NCBI RefSeq assembly: GCF_946479415.1
Contig: NZ_CAMLFY010000005.1
Span: 1 to 64,000, forward strand
DNA length: 64,000 bases
From: an uncultured Shinella sp.
GTDB taxonomy: Bacteria; Pseudomonadota; Alphaproteobacteria; Rhizobiales; Rhizobiaceae
Direction: 5' to 3'
Positions 52,935 through 64,000 of the stretch are shown in pieces. Positions within the stretch are counted from its first letter, which is position 1, and every line of letters starts with the position of its first letter. Below the pieces are notes generated by a model, which was not told where the DNA came from, made no database searches, and worked only from the letters and a program-made list of their open reading frames with translations. Position numbers and translations under genes: made by a program.

Positions 52935-53771
52935 TTACCAGGTCGTGATGCGAATGCCGGCGCGGATCTCGTGTTTCTGGAAACCGTCGTCGCGGCCCTT
53001 CGTACCGCTGGCGCCAAGGGTCTGCTCCACCGTACGATACTTGAACATCTTGCCGCCGGCCGTGTCGGAATAGCGATAACCGAGGTCGAGCTTGATGCGG
53101 TTCGTCAGGTCGACGGATGCGCCGGCCATCAGCGCATAGGTGAAGCGCCAGCTATCCTCGCCCGCCAGACTTTCTTTGGCATAGGTAGTGCCCGAGCAGG
53201 TGCCGGTGCCGTCTACGCAATACGGGTTGAACGTCATGTCGCCCCAGCGCAGATAGGTTACGCCGGCACCGGCACCGACATAGGGCGTAAAGCCGGCATA
53301 GGTGCCGAGATCGACATAGCCGTTGGCCATGACATTGATCGCGTTGTAATCGGCGCTGTGGCCATAGCCGCAACTTGTTCCAACCGGCTCGACGCTGTTG
53401 CAGCGTGTGCCGACGTTGGAATCGCCACTAAGGGTGCCGTTGAAGAAGTCGGTCGTCAGGTCGGTGCGCAGGAAATTGTTGAACTGATAGCCCATGCCCA
53501 CGCCGTACGAGAACGGCTTGGAAAAGCGGGCGCTGTCAAAGCTTTCGTTTAACGTTGTGCCGCCGGACGAAAAGATCGTGTAGTCCGGCTTGCCGCCCTT
53601 CACCCAACCAGAATAGCCAAGGTCACCGCGCAGATACCAGCCTTCGGCGGCTGTGCTGCCGGAAACATCGATCTCAGGCGCGTTGATGATGTCAAGGTCA
53701 CCGGCCATGGCAGTGGTGGCAATGAGGCCAGCAAAAATGGCGACGCCAAGCGGTGCGATACGTCGAAACAT
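52935..53771 (-). CDS. outer-membrane beta-barrel protein (Omp25-like), copy 1
   Basis: This 278-residue protein has a signal peptide (MFRRIAPLGVAIFAGLIATT ending AMA). A small porin-like barrel follows with alternating strands such as GWYLRGDLGYSGWVKGGK, FSYGVGMGYQFNNFLRTDLT and TPYVGAGAGVTYLRWGDMTF. It ends in the strand HEIRAGIRITTW with a terminal aromatic residue. Four cysteines occur in extracellular-type loops (TRCNSVEPVGTSCGYG and NPYCVDGTGTCSG). The family is the rhizobial/Brucella Omp25/Omp31-like barrel. A paralogue lies upstream. Function is probably structural or adhesive. Confidence 0.88.
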   Translation of the reverse strand: MFRRIAPLGVAIFAGLIATTAMAGDLDIINAPEIDVSGSTAAEGWYLRGDLGYSGWVKGGKPDYTIFSSGGTTLNESFDSARFSKPFSYGVGMGYQFNNFLRTDLTTDFFNGTLSGDSNVGTRCNSVEPVGTSCGYGHSADYNAINVMANGYVDLGTYAGFTPYVGAGAGVTYLRWGDMTFNPYCVDGTGTCSGTTYAKESLAGEDSWRFTYALMAGASVDLTNRIKLDLGYRYSDTAGGKMFKYRTVEQTLGASGTKGRDDGFQKHEIRAGIRITTW

Positions 53772-53903
53772 GGCTTCGATCCCCTGATGCCCGGACCTGC
53801 CGGCGGTTGTGGTCGGCGCGAGCGCAACGCAGATGTCGCAGCCCTATACCGTTGATTAACCATACTTCTTAAGGAATGAAAAAACGGTTAAGTGACACAA
53901 ACC

Positions 53904-53935
53904 GAAACGCAAAAGGCCGCCCCGAGGGGCGGCCC
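53904..53935 (-). terminator. terminator after outer-membrane copy 2
   Basis: On the minus strand GGCCGCCCC and GGGGCGGCC pair, followed by a TTTTGCGTTT tail. It sits between the two barrel genes, indicating separate transcripts. Confidence 0.75.
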
Positions 53936-53959
53936 TTGATGTCAATCCTGCAGGCGGAA

Positions 53960-54793
53960 TTATTTGTAGACCGGCTGCTCGATCGGGATTTCTGCCGGCG
54001 GGATATAGGCCTGCTGGTCGCAACCGTTGAAGGAATAACGCAGACCGGCGCGGGCTTCGTGGCTGTAGAAACCCTTGTCGTAGCCCGGACCGCCGCCCGT
54101 GTTGTAGCCGAACATGCCGCCCTTGGTAACATGGCGGAAGCGATAGCCGACGTCGGCCTTCAGATTGCAGGTCACGTCGATCGACGTACCGGCCATGAGG
54201 GCATAGGTAAAGCGCCAGCTCTTCTTGCCGCGGTGAACGAAGGTCGGATCGCAGTTCGTCGGATCGCCGTCTTCGCACGACGTATTGTTGAGGTCGTTCC
54301 AGCGCACATAGGTGCCGCCGATACCTGCGCCGACATACGGCGTGAAGACACCGTAATGGCCGATATCGACATAAGCGTTGGCAAGCAGGCTGAGCGCGGT
54401 CAGGGAAGCGACGTCGGTGGACGTGCAGCTGACAGCCACGCCGCAGCCGCCGGAGGTGGAGCCACGGAAGCCCGACTTGAACATGTAGTCGAGCGTCACG
54501 TCCGTACGGAAATGATCGTTGATCTGGTAACCCACACCACCACCGAGCGTGAAGCCGCTTTTGAGGCTGGTGGAGTCGAATTCGCGAATATTGCCGTTCG
54601 AGCCCTGGAAATACTTCGCACCGCGCATCTTGTTGTAGGACCAGCCCATATCGCCGCGCAGATACCAGCCACCGGTCTCGACGACGGCTTCCTGAACCGG
54701 CGCTTCAATGACTTCGGGCTGGTAGATATCGGCAGCATATGCCGACGTGCCTGTCAGCAGGACGGCGACGACGCCACTCAAAACTTTCCTCAT
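53960..54793 (-). CDS. outer-membrane beta-barrel protein (Omp25-like), copy 2
   Basis: This 277-residue paralogue of the downstream barrel has a signal peptide (MRKVLSGVVAVLLTGTSAYA). Strands GGWYLRGDMGWSYNKMRGAK, FTLGGGVGYQINDHFRTDVT and FTPYVGAGIGGTYVRWNDLN are shared with copy 1. It ends with ARAGLRYSFNGCDQQ and a hydrophilic tail IPIEQPVYK, so unlike copy 1 the last strand is not at the very C-terminus. Cysteine pairs in loops occur here too (SGGCGVAVSC, SCEDGDPTNC). The two copies probably arose by duplication. Confidence 0.88.
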   Translation of the reverse strand: MRKVLSGVVAVLLTGTSAYAADIYQPEVIEAPVQEAVVETGGWYLRGDMGWSYNKMRGAKYFQGSNGNIREFDSTSLKSGFTLGGGVGYQINDHFRTDVTLDYMFKSGFRGSTSGGCGVAVSCTSTDVASLTALSLLANAYVDIGHYGVFTPYVGAGIGGTYVRWNDLNNTSCEDGDPTNCDPTFVHRGKKSWRFTYALMAGTSIDVTCNLKADVGYRFRHVTKGGMFGYNTGGGPGYDKGFYSHEARAGLRYSFNGCDQQAYIPPAEIPIEQPVYK

Positions 54794-55000
54794 TGCCTTG
54801 CTCCAATAGGCTTCAAACTTGGCGCGGCCGGTGCGCCGGTCCCCAAGTCCCTCGATCAGGAATGGATAATGGAGAGGAAAGGTTAAGGGCCGATTAACTA
54901 CAAAGATTTACCGTATTTGTTAACAAGCGTTCACGAGTTGGGTAAATTTCAAATAAAAACCACAGCATTGCAGCCATGCCGCCGATACTAACTTGCCAGG

Positions 55001-55033
55001 CAAAGAAAAAGCCGGAGCGAAGCCCCGGCCTTT
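55001..55033 (-). terminator. terminator after glmM
   Basis: On the minus strand GCCGGGGC and GCTCCGGC pair around a TTCG tetraloop, followed by TTTTTCTTTG. It lies 25 bases past the glmM stop. Confidence 0.85.
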
Positions 55034-55057
55034 TCGAAAAATCGTATCGCGTCGAGA

Positions 55058-56410
55058 TCAGGCGGCGCTGCGCACCGCGCCGATGACGCTTATCAGTTCG
55101 TCGACAATGCGCTCCACCTGGCCGCGGTCGTCGCCTTCCGCCATGACGCGGATCAGCGGCTCCGTGCCGGAGGGGCGAATGAGCAGGCGGCCGTTTTTGG
55201 CAAGCTCGCTTTCCGCATCGGCGATCGCCTGGCGCACCGTTGCATCTTCCAGCGGCTTGCCGGTCTTGACCCGGACATTCTTCAGCACCTGCGGCACCGG
55301 CTCGAACCGGTTGCACACTTCGCTCACCGACTTGCCGCTACGCTTGACGCAGGCGAGCACCTGGAGGGCCGCGACGAGGCCGTCACCGGTCGTGCCGAAA
55401 TCCGAGAGAACGATATGGCCGGACTGCTCGCCACCGACATTGTAATCGTGGTTGCGCATGTGCTCAACGACATAACGGTCGCCGACCTTGGTGCGTTCGA
55501 GGCCAAGGCCCTTATCCGTGAGGAAGCGTTCCAGGCCGAGATTCGACATGACGGTGGCGACGAGACCGTTGCCGCGCAGGATACCGTCCGCCGCCCAGCT
55601 TTCGGCGATCACCGCCATCAGCTGGTCACCATCGATGATCTTGCCCGTCTCGTCGATGATCTGCACGCGGTCCGCGTCGCCATCGAGCGCAATGCCGATA
55701 TCGGCGCGCACTTCGTGCACCTTGCGCTGCAAGGTTTCCGGGTGCGTCGAGCCGCATTCCAGATTGATATTGAGACCATCAGGCTCGTTGCCGATCGTCA
55801 CAACATCGGCGCCGAGTTCCCACAGGGCGGCCGGGGCCACGCGATACGCGGCGCCATTGGCGCAATCGATGGCGATGCGCAGGCCCTGCAACGTGACGTC
55901 ACGCGGCAGCGTGCGCTTGGCATGTTCGATATAGCGGTCATGAACACCGTCGATGCGCTTGGCCCGGCCGATTTCAGCGGACTTGGCAAGCTGGGCCATC
56001 ATGTCCTTTTCGAGCAGCTCCTCGATCTCCATCTCGAGCTCGTCGGAGAGCTTGTAGCCGTCGGGGCCGAAAAGCTTGATGCCGTTGTCGTAGAACGGGT
56101 TGTGCGAGGCTGAGATCATCACCCCGATATCCGCGCGCAGCGAGCGCGTCAGCATGGCGACGGCCGGCGTGGGGATCGGGCCGAGAACGAAGGCATCGAT
56201 GCCAGCGGCGGTAAAACCGGCGACCATGGCATTTTCCAGCATATAGCCCGAAAGACGCGTGTCCTTGCCGATGACGACCCGGTGGCGGTGCGCACCACGG
56301 CGGAAAATGGTGCCGACGGCGATGCCGACGCGCATGGCGAGATCAGGCGTCATGGGGAAGGTGTTGGACTGCCCCCGGATACCATCCGTGCCGAAATAAC
56401 GACGTTTCAT
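55058..56410 (-). CDS. glmM: phosphoglucosamine mutase
   Basis: This 450-residue enzyme interconverts glucosamine-6-phosphate and glucosamine-1-phosphate for peptidoglycan and LPS synthesis. [16 protein letters not shown] opens it, and the phosphoserine loop [20 protein letters not shown] lies near residue 100. The metal site [20 protein letters not shown] is near 241 and the C-terminal phosphate-binding segment [19 protein letters not shown] near 404. The ATG at 56410 gives the standard start. It follows ftsH on the same strand in the typical Rhizobiales order. Confidence 0.97.
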   Translation of the reverse strand: MKRRYFGTDGIRGQSNTFPMTPDLAMRVGIAVGTIFRRGAHRHRVVIGKDTRLSGYMLENAMVAGFTAAGIDAFVLGPIPTPAVAMLTRSLRADIGVMISASHNPFYDNGIKLFGPDGYKLSDELEMEIEELLEKDMMAQLAKSAEIGRAKRIDGVHDRYIEHAKRTLPRDVTLQGLRIAIDCANGAAYRVAPAALWELGADVVTIGNEPDGLNINLECGSTHPETLQRKVHEVRADIGIALDGDADRVQIIDETGKIIDGDQLMAVIAESWAADGILRGNGLVATVMSNLGLERFLTDKGLGLERTKVGDRYVVEHMRNHDYNVGGEQSGHIVLSDFGTTGDGLVAALQVLACVKRSGKSVSEVCNRFEPVPQVLKNVRVKTGKPLEDATVRQAIADAESELAKNGRLLIRPSGTEPLIRVMAEGDDRGQVERIVDELISVIGAVRSAA

Positions 56411-56641
56411 ATGTGCTCCTGAAATCGCCAGCTCTGGCGGCATTCTCTGATGCGCTCGGCTCGGGAGGTTTTTGCTCACCAAGCCCGGCGGGGTCATACA
56501 TCAAGCCGCGAACAGGCGGAATAGTATAAATCCGCAACCCTGCCTTAACCTTAAGGCGCAGGACGAATATCCCGTTTCTTTGCCACAGAAGTCGAGAAAT
56601 AGCATCAACCCGGCAGATCAGGAATGATTACAGTCCGTTAC

Positions 56642-56675
56642 CGAAAGAAAACGGCCGGGAAAACTTCCCGGCCGT
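56642..56675 (-). terminator. terminator after ftsH
   Basis: On the minus strand ACGGCCGGGA and TCCCGGCCGT form a 10-bp stem with T-rich TTTTCTTTCGG following. It is 22 bases beyond the ftsH stop. Confidence 0.8.
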
Positions 56676-56696
56676 CTCTCATTGCCTGCGTTGTAT

Positions 56697-58619
<1,923 letters not shown>

Positions 58620-58812
58620 CGAGCGTTCCAGGTACTTTCCCGGCCGGGGTCTCCCGGCCGCTTCTTTGCGCCTAACATAGGGTCGCCATGCGGCCTTGCC
58701 AAGGCAAAGCGCACGGGTCGCGGGCATTTCTCACGCTATCGTCAACGAGAACGGTGTCTTCGCCCCTTCATCGACATCAACATCATCCTAACACAAAATG
58801 CAGGCCGGCGCC

Positions 58813-60102
58813 TCATTCGTTCGGTGGAGAGATAAAGGCCGGATTCCCGAGAATATCCGCAAGCGTATTCGCAAGCGGCAGATCGAAGCGGGGCAGGAAC
58901 AGCGCGTACGGCGCAACCACGGCCTCAAGCGAGGCCGCGGCGCCGGATACAGGCGTTCCATCCTCGAATTTCAGGCACGGCATGGCCTTTCGGGCGCGCA
59001 AAGCCGGCCCATGAAGTCGCTCCCCGCCGCTGTCTTCGCCGTTACCACGTGCGCCGATGACGATTGCCTGACGCGCATCATTGGTCACGCGATAGCGCCC
59101 GTCCCAGATTACCGCCTCACCCGCCGGCAACACCATCGGTTCGATCCCACGGCACTCGCGATAGAGAAACAGGGCCTCGCGACGCCGGTCGAAAACCACG
59201 CGGCCGGCGGTAAGCCGCGACAGTCTGCCGCTGGCAAGAAAGGCGCGCAGACGCGCGGCCGATGCGGCTTCCAACCCATGAACGCGTCCACCCGTCGTGG
59301 CCGCGAGCATCATAAGGCCCCGCCAGGCGGCGGGATCGCCGAGAGCCGTATCGACCGCATCCGTTTCAAGCGTGAAGGCCTCACGGTCCCTGGACACGCT
59401 CCGCGCCAAAAATTCCGCAGCCTTCCCGGATAAAGCCAACCTGTCGCCCGCTTCGCGGCCGCGCTCAGGCACTTCTTCCCGCTGGCGGATGCGCACACGC
59501 TCGAAACGAGGGTTGAGGTTGCTGGGATCCTCAATCCACGTCTCGCCATGCGCGGTAAGAAACGCCCTGACCTCGGCCCGCTCTACGGCAAGAAACGGCC
59601 GCAGCAGCCAAACACGACCATGAAGCAGCACGGCATCCGCCATGCCCGACAGTCCCACGCCTTCGGGGGACCGCTCGGCGCGCATGGCAACGGTCTCGTT
59701 CTGATCGTCGCGCGTATGAGCCGACAGGATCGCATCGGCTCCGGCCGCAGCCGCCGCTTGCACCAGCAGTTCATAGCGCTTGGCGCGCGCCGCCGATTGA
59801 AGGCCGGTCGCGGGTTTGGTCCCGTCCCACCGGCGTGTGATGTGCGCAATACCATACCGTGCGCAGAGCGCCGCCACCACCGAAGCCTCTTCGGCGGAAC
59901 CTGGGCGGAGTGCATGGTCGATCGTGCATGCTGAAAGAGCAATGCCGGGATAGCGCCCGGTCGCACAGAGCGTGGCGAGCGCCACGAACAAGCCGGTCGA
60001 ATCGCTGCCGCCGGAAATGGCGATCAGAAGATGCGCAGGGCGCTTGAAATTCTCTAGGAAATGGCCGGCTGCCTCGGCGACGGACTGTTCCGCGCGGGCC
60101 AC
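58813..60102 (-). CDS. tilS: tRNA(Ile)-lysidine synthetase TilS
   Basis: This enzyme, about 429 residues from the proposed GTG start, converts C34 of tRNA-Ile2 (CAT) to lysidine so that it reads AUA. The PP-loop LIAISGGSDSTGLFVAL lies near residue 27. ILSAHTRDDQNETVAMR near 133 and WLLRPFLAVERAEVRAFL near 170 with EDPSNLNPRFERVRIR are TilS signatures. The C-terminal domain is less conserved. The start is uncertain because no strong ribosome site is visible and the frame runs up to the cpoB stop 20 bases away, so coupling to that gene is likely. Confidence 0.93.
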   Translation of the reverse strand: MARAEQSVAEAAGHFLENFKRPAHLLIAISGGSDSTGLFVALATLCATGRYPGIALSACTIDHALRPGSAEEASVVAALCARYGIAHITRRWDGTKPATGLQSAARAKRYELLVQAAAAAGADAILSAHTRDDQNETVAMRAERSPEGVGLSGMADAVLLHGRVWLLRPFLAVERAEVRAFLTAHGETWIEDPSNLNPRFERVRIRQREEVPERGREAGDRLALSGKAAEFLARSVSRDREAFTLETDAVDTALGDPAAWRGLMMLAATTGGRVHGLEAASAARLRAFLASGRLSRLTAGRVVFDRRREALFLYRECRGIEPMVLPAGEAVIWDGRYRVTNDARQAIVIGARGNGEDSGGERLHGPALRARKAMPCLKFEDGTPVSGAAASLEAVVAPYALFLPRFDLPLANTLADILGNPAFISPPNE

Positions 60103-60122
60103 GGCCTGGCTTTCGTCCGAAA

Positions 60123-61133
60123 TCAGCAGGACAGACGGCTCTGTTCGGACGTGACCTTGCCCTTCACGGCCTTCGAGGCGTTCGGATAGCGCTTGCCGAC
60201 TTCGCGCAGCGTTGCGCAGGCGGTCTCGCGGTTATCGAGGGCAGCCAGCGACATGCCGAGCTTCAGCAGCATTTCCGGTGCCTTCTTCGACTTGCTGAAG
60301 GTCTGGTGCGCATTCAGGAAGGTCTTGGCCGCGTCATTGTAGTTGCCCTGGGAATACTGGGCTTCGCCCAGCCAGAAATTGGCGTCCGCCGCCTTCTCGC
60401 CCTTCGGGAAGATGTCGAGATAGTCGCGGAATTCGCGCTCGGCCATCTGGTAGTCGCCGGTCAGCACGTGGCCATAGGCGACATTGTAGAGATCGTCGGG
60501 ATTGTCGAGCGATGCGGTGGACGATTCGGATGCCGCAGGCAGGTTGTTGCCGCCATCGACGCCCGGAAGATCGTTGTCGTTACCGATTGCCGCACTCTGG
60601 TTGTTGAGATCGGGATTGTTCGCCGCACCGATCGGATTGCCGTTTTCGTCGAAGCGGATAGAGCCCAGCTCCTGCGGTTGCGCGCCGGTGCCGCCATTGG
60701 AAGCGCTCTGGCTGTCGGTTCCGGCGGTATCATCCGCCGGCACCTGGTTCGTTGCGGTCTGCTGGTCGGCCGTGCCGCCATCCACCGGTTTGTCGAGTGC
60801 GCCGCTCTTGCCTTTGGCGCCGCCCTTGCCGCTTTCCAGATCCTGGAAACGGTATTCGTTGTCTTCCTGCGTCTTGCGGAGCTGTTCCTGCATCTGCAGG
60901 AGCTGGTAGCTCATTTCCTCGATCCGGCCGTTGAGGGTGCGGATCTGCTCTTCGAGCTCACCGACACGCGGGTCCATGGCCTGCGCCAGAACCACATTGC
61001 CCTTCGCCGCGCGCTCGTTCTGCGCCGGCAGGAAGCCATTCGTCAGCGTCGAGAGCGGCGATGCGCTGATCGGCCCGACCATGCCTGCGACCGCTGCGAG
61101 ACTGAAAACGCCTGCCGCGACAAGTTTCTTCAT
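60123..61133 (-). CDS. cpoB: Tol-Pal system periplasmic protein CpoB (YbgF)
   Basis: This 336-residue protein has a signal peptide (VAAGVFSLAAVAGMVGPISA). A trimerising coiled coil follows (RVGELEEQIRTLNGRIEEMS, then YQLLQMQEQLRKTQEDNEYR), then a glutamine/asparagine/glycine-rich linker and a C-terminal TPR domain (DDLYNVAYGHVLTGDYQMAE onward). CpoB coordinates peptidoglycan synthesis with outer-membrane constriction through Tol-Pal. It lies between pal and tilS as in other alphaproteobacteria. The linker is longer than in enterobacterial proteins. Confidence 0.93.
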   Translation of the reverse strand: MKKLVAAGVFSLAAVAGMVGPISASPLSTLTNGFLPAQNERAAKGNVVLAQAMDPRVGELEEQIRTLNGRIEEMSYQLLQMQEQLRKTQEDNEYRFQDLESGKGGAKGKSGALDKPVDGGTADQQTATNQVPADDTAGTDSQSASNGGTGAQPQELGSIRFDENGNPIGAANNPDLNNQSAAIGNDNDLPGVDGGNNLPAASESSTASLDNPDDLYNVAYGHVLTGDYQMAEREFRDYLDIFPKGEKAADANFWLGEAQYSQGNYNDAAKTFLNAHQTFSKSKKAPEMLLKLGMSLAALDNRETACATLREVGKRYPNASKAVKGKVTSEQSRLSC

Positions 61134-61228
61134 CTATGTTCGTCCTGTTGGTGCCGTTACACGCCGAAGCGCAGCGCAAGAGTTTTCCAAATGCACTTAA
61201 AAAGCAACGGAGTTCGGCCAAAGTGTGT

Positions 61229-61261
61229 TGAAAAAAGAAAGGCGGCCGATGGGCCGCCTTT
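61229..61261 (-). terminator. terminator between pal and cpoB
   Basis: On the minus strand AAAGGCGGCC and GGCCGCCTTT form a 10-bp stem with a four-base loop, followed by CTTTTTTC. It suggests that cpoB can be transcribed separately from tolB-pal. Confidence 0.8.
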
Positions 61262-61285
61262 CCACGTGATCCTCTTTTCGAGGAA

Positions 61286-61822
61286 TTACATGCCTGCGCC
61301 ACCGAGAACGGTGACGGCGCGGCGGTTCTGCGACCAGCAGGAAATGTCGTCGCAGACGGCGACCGGCTTTTCCTTGCCGTAGGAGATCGTCTTCATGCGG
61401 TTTGCCGGAACGCCGCGCGAGGCGAGATACTGACGGGTCGCAGCAGCGCGGCGTGCGCCGAGCGCGAGGTTGTATTCACGCGTGCCGCGTTCGTCGGCAT
61501 GGCCTTCGACCGTAATGGCGTAGTTCGGGTACTGCTGCAGCCACTGGGCCTGACGGTCGAGCGTCGCGGCGGCGTCTGCACGGACCGACGAGGAGTCGGT
61601 GTCGAAGAAGATGCGGTCGCCGACATTGACGGTGAAGTCCTGCTGCGAGCCCGGGGTCGCGGCACCGGCACCGCCGTTCAGGCCGAGGTCGCCGGCGCTG
61701 TTGGGCAGGTTCTTCTTGGAGGCGCAGCCAGCGAGGGCCAGCGTCATGACGAGCGCGATCATCACCGGGTTGCGGGCGATGGTCTGCATGCGGCCAGCGG
61801 CCGGGGAATGAATGCGGCTCAT
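61286..61822 (-). CDS. pal: peptidoglycan-associated lipoprotein Pal
   Basis: With ATG 61822 (MSRIHSPAAGRMQ) this is a 178-residue lipoprotein with lipobox LALAGC near residue 33. An OmpA-like peptidoglycan-binding domain follows (VNVGDRIFFDTDSSSVRADA, YAITVEGHADERGTREYNLA, GARRAAATRQYLASRGVPAN). It anchors the outer membrane to peptidoglycan and interacts with TolB. An internal ATG (MQTIARNPV) might be the true start since it places the lipobox in a more usual position. It lies 299 bases downstream of tolB. Confidence 0.96.
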   Translation of the reverse strand: MSRIHSPAAGRMQTIARNPVMIALVMTLALAGCASKKNLPNSAGDLGLNGGAGAATPGSQQDFTVNVGDRIFFDTDSSSVRADAAATLDRQAQWLQQYPNYAITVEGHADERGTREYNLALGARRAAATRQYLASRGVPANRMKTISYGKEKPVAVCDDISCWSQNRRAVTVLGGAGM

Positions 61823-62121
61823 GAGCCGGTCTCCTTGCATCAGTTTTTGCGTCAAGTTCGTTGAAGCACGGTTTTCAATCAGGGTTGCCAGACTGTAACC
61901 GCAGTCGGTTAATCCGCACTCAACGATTATGGTTAATGATTGCTTGTAAGACCGTCCCCGGCCCCTCGCATTCTCATTTCCTCGTCCACCCCGCCGGGAT
62001 TTCATGTCGCGCCTGCGCGATGGACGTCATGCGAAAACGGGTCTGCCGCGTCTCGCCGTGAAGCCTGATTTACAGGACTTTGCGGCAAGAACGCGGCAGA
62101 CCCGCCGTATATGTGACATGC

Positions 62122-63426
62122 CTATTCCAGTAGCGGCGACCAGGCCGGGTCGGAAGCGAAGCCCTTCGTCTGGACGGGCTGCTCGTTGTAGCCGGAAAGG
62201 TCGATCGAATAGATCTGCGGACCGCCGGCGCCCGCACCCTGACGGAAGAACATCAGCACGCGGCCGTTCGGCGCCCAGGTCGGGCCTTCATTGTGGAAGC
62301 CCGAGGTCAGGATGCGTTCGCCCGAACCGTCCGTCTTCATCACGCCGATCGAGAATTTGCCGCCCGACTGCTTGGTGAAGGCGATGAGGTCGCCGCGCGG
62401 AGACCAGACCGGCGTGGAATAGGAGCCGTCGCCGAAGGAGATGCGGCGCTGGCCGGAGCCGTCGGCGCCCATCACGTAGAGCTGCGGCTTGCCGCCACGG
62501 TCGCTTTCGAAGACGATCTGCGAACCGTCGGGCGAATAGGACGGCGAGGTGTCGATGGCCGCCGTCGAGGTGAGACGGGTGGTGGTGCGCGAGCGCAGGT
62601 CCATCGTGTAGATGTTAGAATTGCCTTCCTGCTGAAGGCTCATGATGACCTTCTGACCGTCAGGCGAGAAGCGCGGCGAGAAGGTCATGCCCGGGAAGTT
62701 GCCGACCACTTCGCGCTGTCCGGTCTCCAGCTGGAGCAGGTAGACGCGCGGCTGGTTGCCCTCGAAGGACATGTAGGTGATTTCCTGGCGGTTCGGCGAA
62801 AAGCGCGGCGTCAGAACCAGTTCATTGGAATTGGTGAGCGCGCGGGCGTTGAAGCCGTCCTGGTCCATGATGGCGAGCTGACGCTTGCGGGCCGTCTTGG
62901 GGCCGCTTTCGGCGACATAGACGATACGCGTGTCGAAGTACCCCTTTTCACCGGTCAGACGCTCATAGATGGCGTCGGCGATGATATGGGCCACGCGGCG
63001 CCAGTTTTCCGGCTGGGTGTAGAACTGCTGGCCCGTCAGCTGCTGGCCGGCGAAGGTGTCCCAGAGGCGGAATTCGGCGCGCAGGCGGCCGTCGCCTTCC
63101 TGCGTCACGCGGCCTGTCACCAGGGCCTGCGCATTGATGACCTTCCAATCGTCGAAGCGCGGTGCCTGATCGGGGTTGGAGATCTTCTCGATAAAGGCCT
63201 GCTTGTTGACGGGCGCGAAAAGGCCGGAACGCTTCAGGTCCGCTGCAATCACATCGGTGATACGCTGGCCGAGATCGCCGCTGGCGATGAAATCCGTCAC
63301 CGCGATCGGCAGCGGCTCGACGTTACCCTTGTTGATGTTGATTTCCACGACCGCCCAGGCCTGCGGCAGGAAAGCCGCCAGGCCGGTCAGAACGACCAGC
63401 ATACGGAGGAGAGTGCGTCTGAACAT
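62122..63426 (-). CDS. tolB: Tol-Pal translocation protein TolB
   Basis: This 434-residue periplasmic protein has a signal peptide ([24 protein letters not shown]). The TolB N-terminal domain follows ([20 protein letters not shown]) and a six-bladed propeller with repeated [30 protein letters not shown] and [20 protein letters not shown] elements. TolB binds Pal and helps outer-membrane constriction. The start at 63426 gives [11 protein letters not shown]. It lies 21 bases downstream of tolA. Confidence 0.97.
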   Translation of the reverse strand: MFRRTLLRMLVVLTGLAAFLPQAWAVVEININKGNVEPLPIAVTDFIASGDLGQRITDVIAADLKRSGLFAPVNKQAFIEKISNPDQAPRFDDWKVINAQALVTGRVTQEGDGRLRAEFRLWDTFAGQQLTGQQFYTQPENWRRVAHIIADAIYERLTGEKGYFDTRIVYVAESGPKTARKRQLAIMDQDGFNARALTNSNELVLTPRFSPNRQEITYMSFEGNQPRVYLLQLETGQREVVGNFPGMTFSPRFSPDGQKVIMSLQQEGNSNIYTMDLRSRTTTRLTSTAAIDTSPSYSPDGSQIVFESDRGGKPQLYVMGADGSGQRRISFGDGSYSTPVWSPRGDLIAFTKQSGGKFSIGVMKTDGSGERILTSGFHNEGPTWAPNGRVLMFFRQGAGAGGPQIYSIDLSGYNEQPVQTKGFASDPAWSPLLE

Positions 63427-63447
63427 CTATCTAGGCCTTCCTAGTTC

Positions 63448-64000
63448 TTACATCATCTGGCTGGGGTCGAAGTTCACGACGACTTCGCTCCAGGCGTCAT
63501 ATTTTTCGGGTGGCAGACCCTTGAAGGGTCGGGATTTCATGATGGCGCGGCGCGCGCCGCCGGCAAGCGCCCGGCGGGCGGCTTCCGAGCCACCCTCCGC
63601 GGTCACTTCCGGCTCGCCGATGATGTCGCCGTTCTGGTCGAGCTGCATCGTCACCTTGATGCGCACGTCGGCGGCATCGGCCATGCCGGGAATGATCGAC
63701 CAATTGTTCTGGATCTGGCCGCGCAGCGCGTCCATCTCGCTCATCGTCAGCTTGGTGCCGGTCGTCGTCTTCTCGCCGCCGAGAGCCGCCTGCTCCTTCG
63801 AGTGCTTGGCGCCGCCACCCGCGGATTTTTCCTTGTTGAGAAGCGCCTTGATCTCATCCGAGTTGAATTCGGTTTCGTTCAGCGAGGCCGCCTTCTCCTG
63901 CTTCTTCTTCTCATCTTTTTTTCGGTCCGGCGTCTTGGCGGTTTCGGCCTTCGCCGTTTCCACCTTCTTCTCGGCCGGCTTTTCCGCCGTCTCGGTCTTT
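63448..64000 (-). CDS. tolA: TolA (C-terminal part, runs off the window)
   Basis: Only the last 184 or so codons are in the window. A lysine/alanine/glutamate-rich helical linker (KTPDRKKDEKKKQEKAASLN) is followed by a C-terminal domain of TonB/TolA type: MSEMDALRGQIQNNWSIIPG, then MQLDQNGDIIGEPEVTAEGG and ending in VVVNFDPSQMM. TolA links TolQR in the inner membrane to TolB/Pal. It is directly upstream of tolB. The N-terminal membrane anchor lies beyond 64000. Confidence 0.93.
   Translation of the reverse strand, partial: KTETAEKPAEKKVETAKAETAKTPDRKKDEKKKQEKAASLNETEFNSDEIKALLNKEKSAGGGAKHSKEQAALGGEKTTTGTKLTMSEMDALRGQIQNNWSIIPGMADAADVRIKVTMQLDQNGDIIGEPEVTAEGGSEAARRALAGGARRAIMKSRPFKGLPPEKYDAWSEVVVNFDPSQMM

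Overview
The window looks like a primary-chromosome segment of a Rhizobiaceae bacterium (Agrobacterium/Rhizobium/Shinella type). The evidence is the CtrA cell-cycle block (sciP, ctrA, chpT, a FliJ-like gene), rpoH, the order tolA-tolB-pal-cpoB-tilS-ftsH-glmM, serC-serA, Omp25-like barrels and generally GC-rich codon use. Species cannot be fixed from sequence reading alone.

Region 1 (1-9.0 kb) is a minus-strand iron module. It holds an ECF sigma factor and FecR-type anti-sigma factor, a TonB-dependent receptor with an N-terminal signalling domain, and a hydroxamate-type ABC importer (FhuD, fused FhuB, FhuC) with a siderophore-interacting reductase encoded between permease and ATPase. A possible serine-recombinase remnant lies at the left edge. 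An IS200-type transposase (9.33-9.78 kb) separates this module from region 2.

Region 2 (9.8-17.4 kb) is a compact catabolic cluster: a ThDP-dependent enzyme, divergent LysR and Lrp regulators, and an amino-acid ABC importer (binding protein, permease, ATPase) interleaved with an Asp/Glu-racemase-family protein and a D-amino-acid dehydrogenase-like flavoenzyme. Uptake of an amino acid, inversion or oxidation to a 2-oxo acid and ThDP-dependent conversion is a coherent but inferred route.

Region 3 (17.59-32.09 kb) is a genomic island. A P4-type integrase lies near the left end. The last 13 bases of a tRNA-Met(CAT) gene at the right end, plus one flanking base, recur as a 14-bp direct repeat at the left end. 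Cargo is AT-richer and mostly of unknown function: three RTX calcium-binding proteins without a visible type I exporter, two tandem membrane proteins and a decayed gene of the same layout, a PD-(D/E)XK-like protein, several small genes, and a phage-derived block (truncated gpD, small membrane protein, Dam-like methylase, Com zinc-finger protein, C5 methylase). The 3' part of the C5 methylase appears to encode a second protein-like sequence in the +1 frame.

Region 4 (32.1-64 kb) is core chromosome: mnmA, a LuxR-type regulator, sciP, FliJ-like gene, ctrA with a GANTC-rich upstream region, a receiver protein and chpT, a DUF1134 (EipA-type) envelope protein, a TrmH-type methyltransferase, an RluA-family pseudouridine synthase, rpoH, a large acidic membrane protein, purA, an EamA transporter, serA/serC, two outer-membrane barrels, glmM, ftsH, tilS and the tol-pal genes. 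tolA runs off the right edge.
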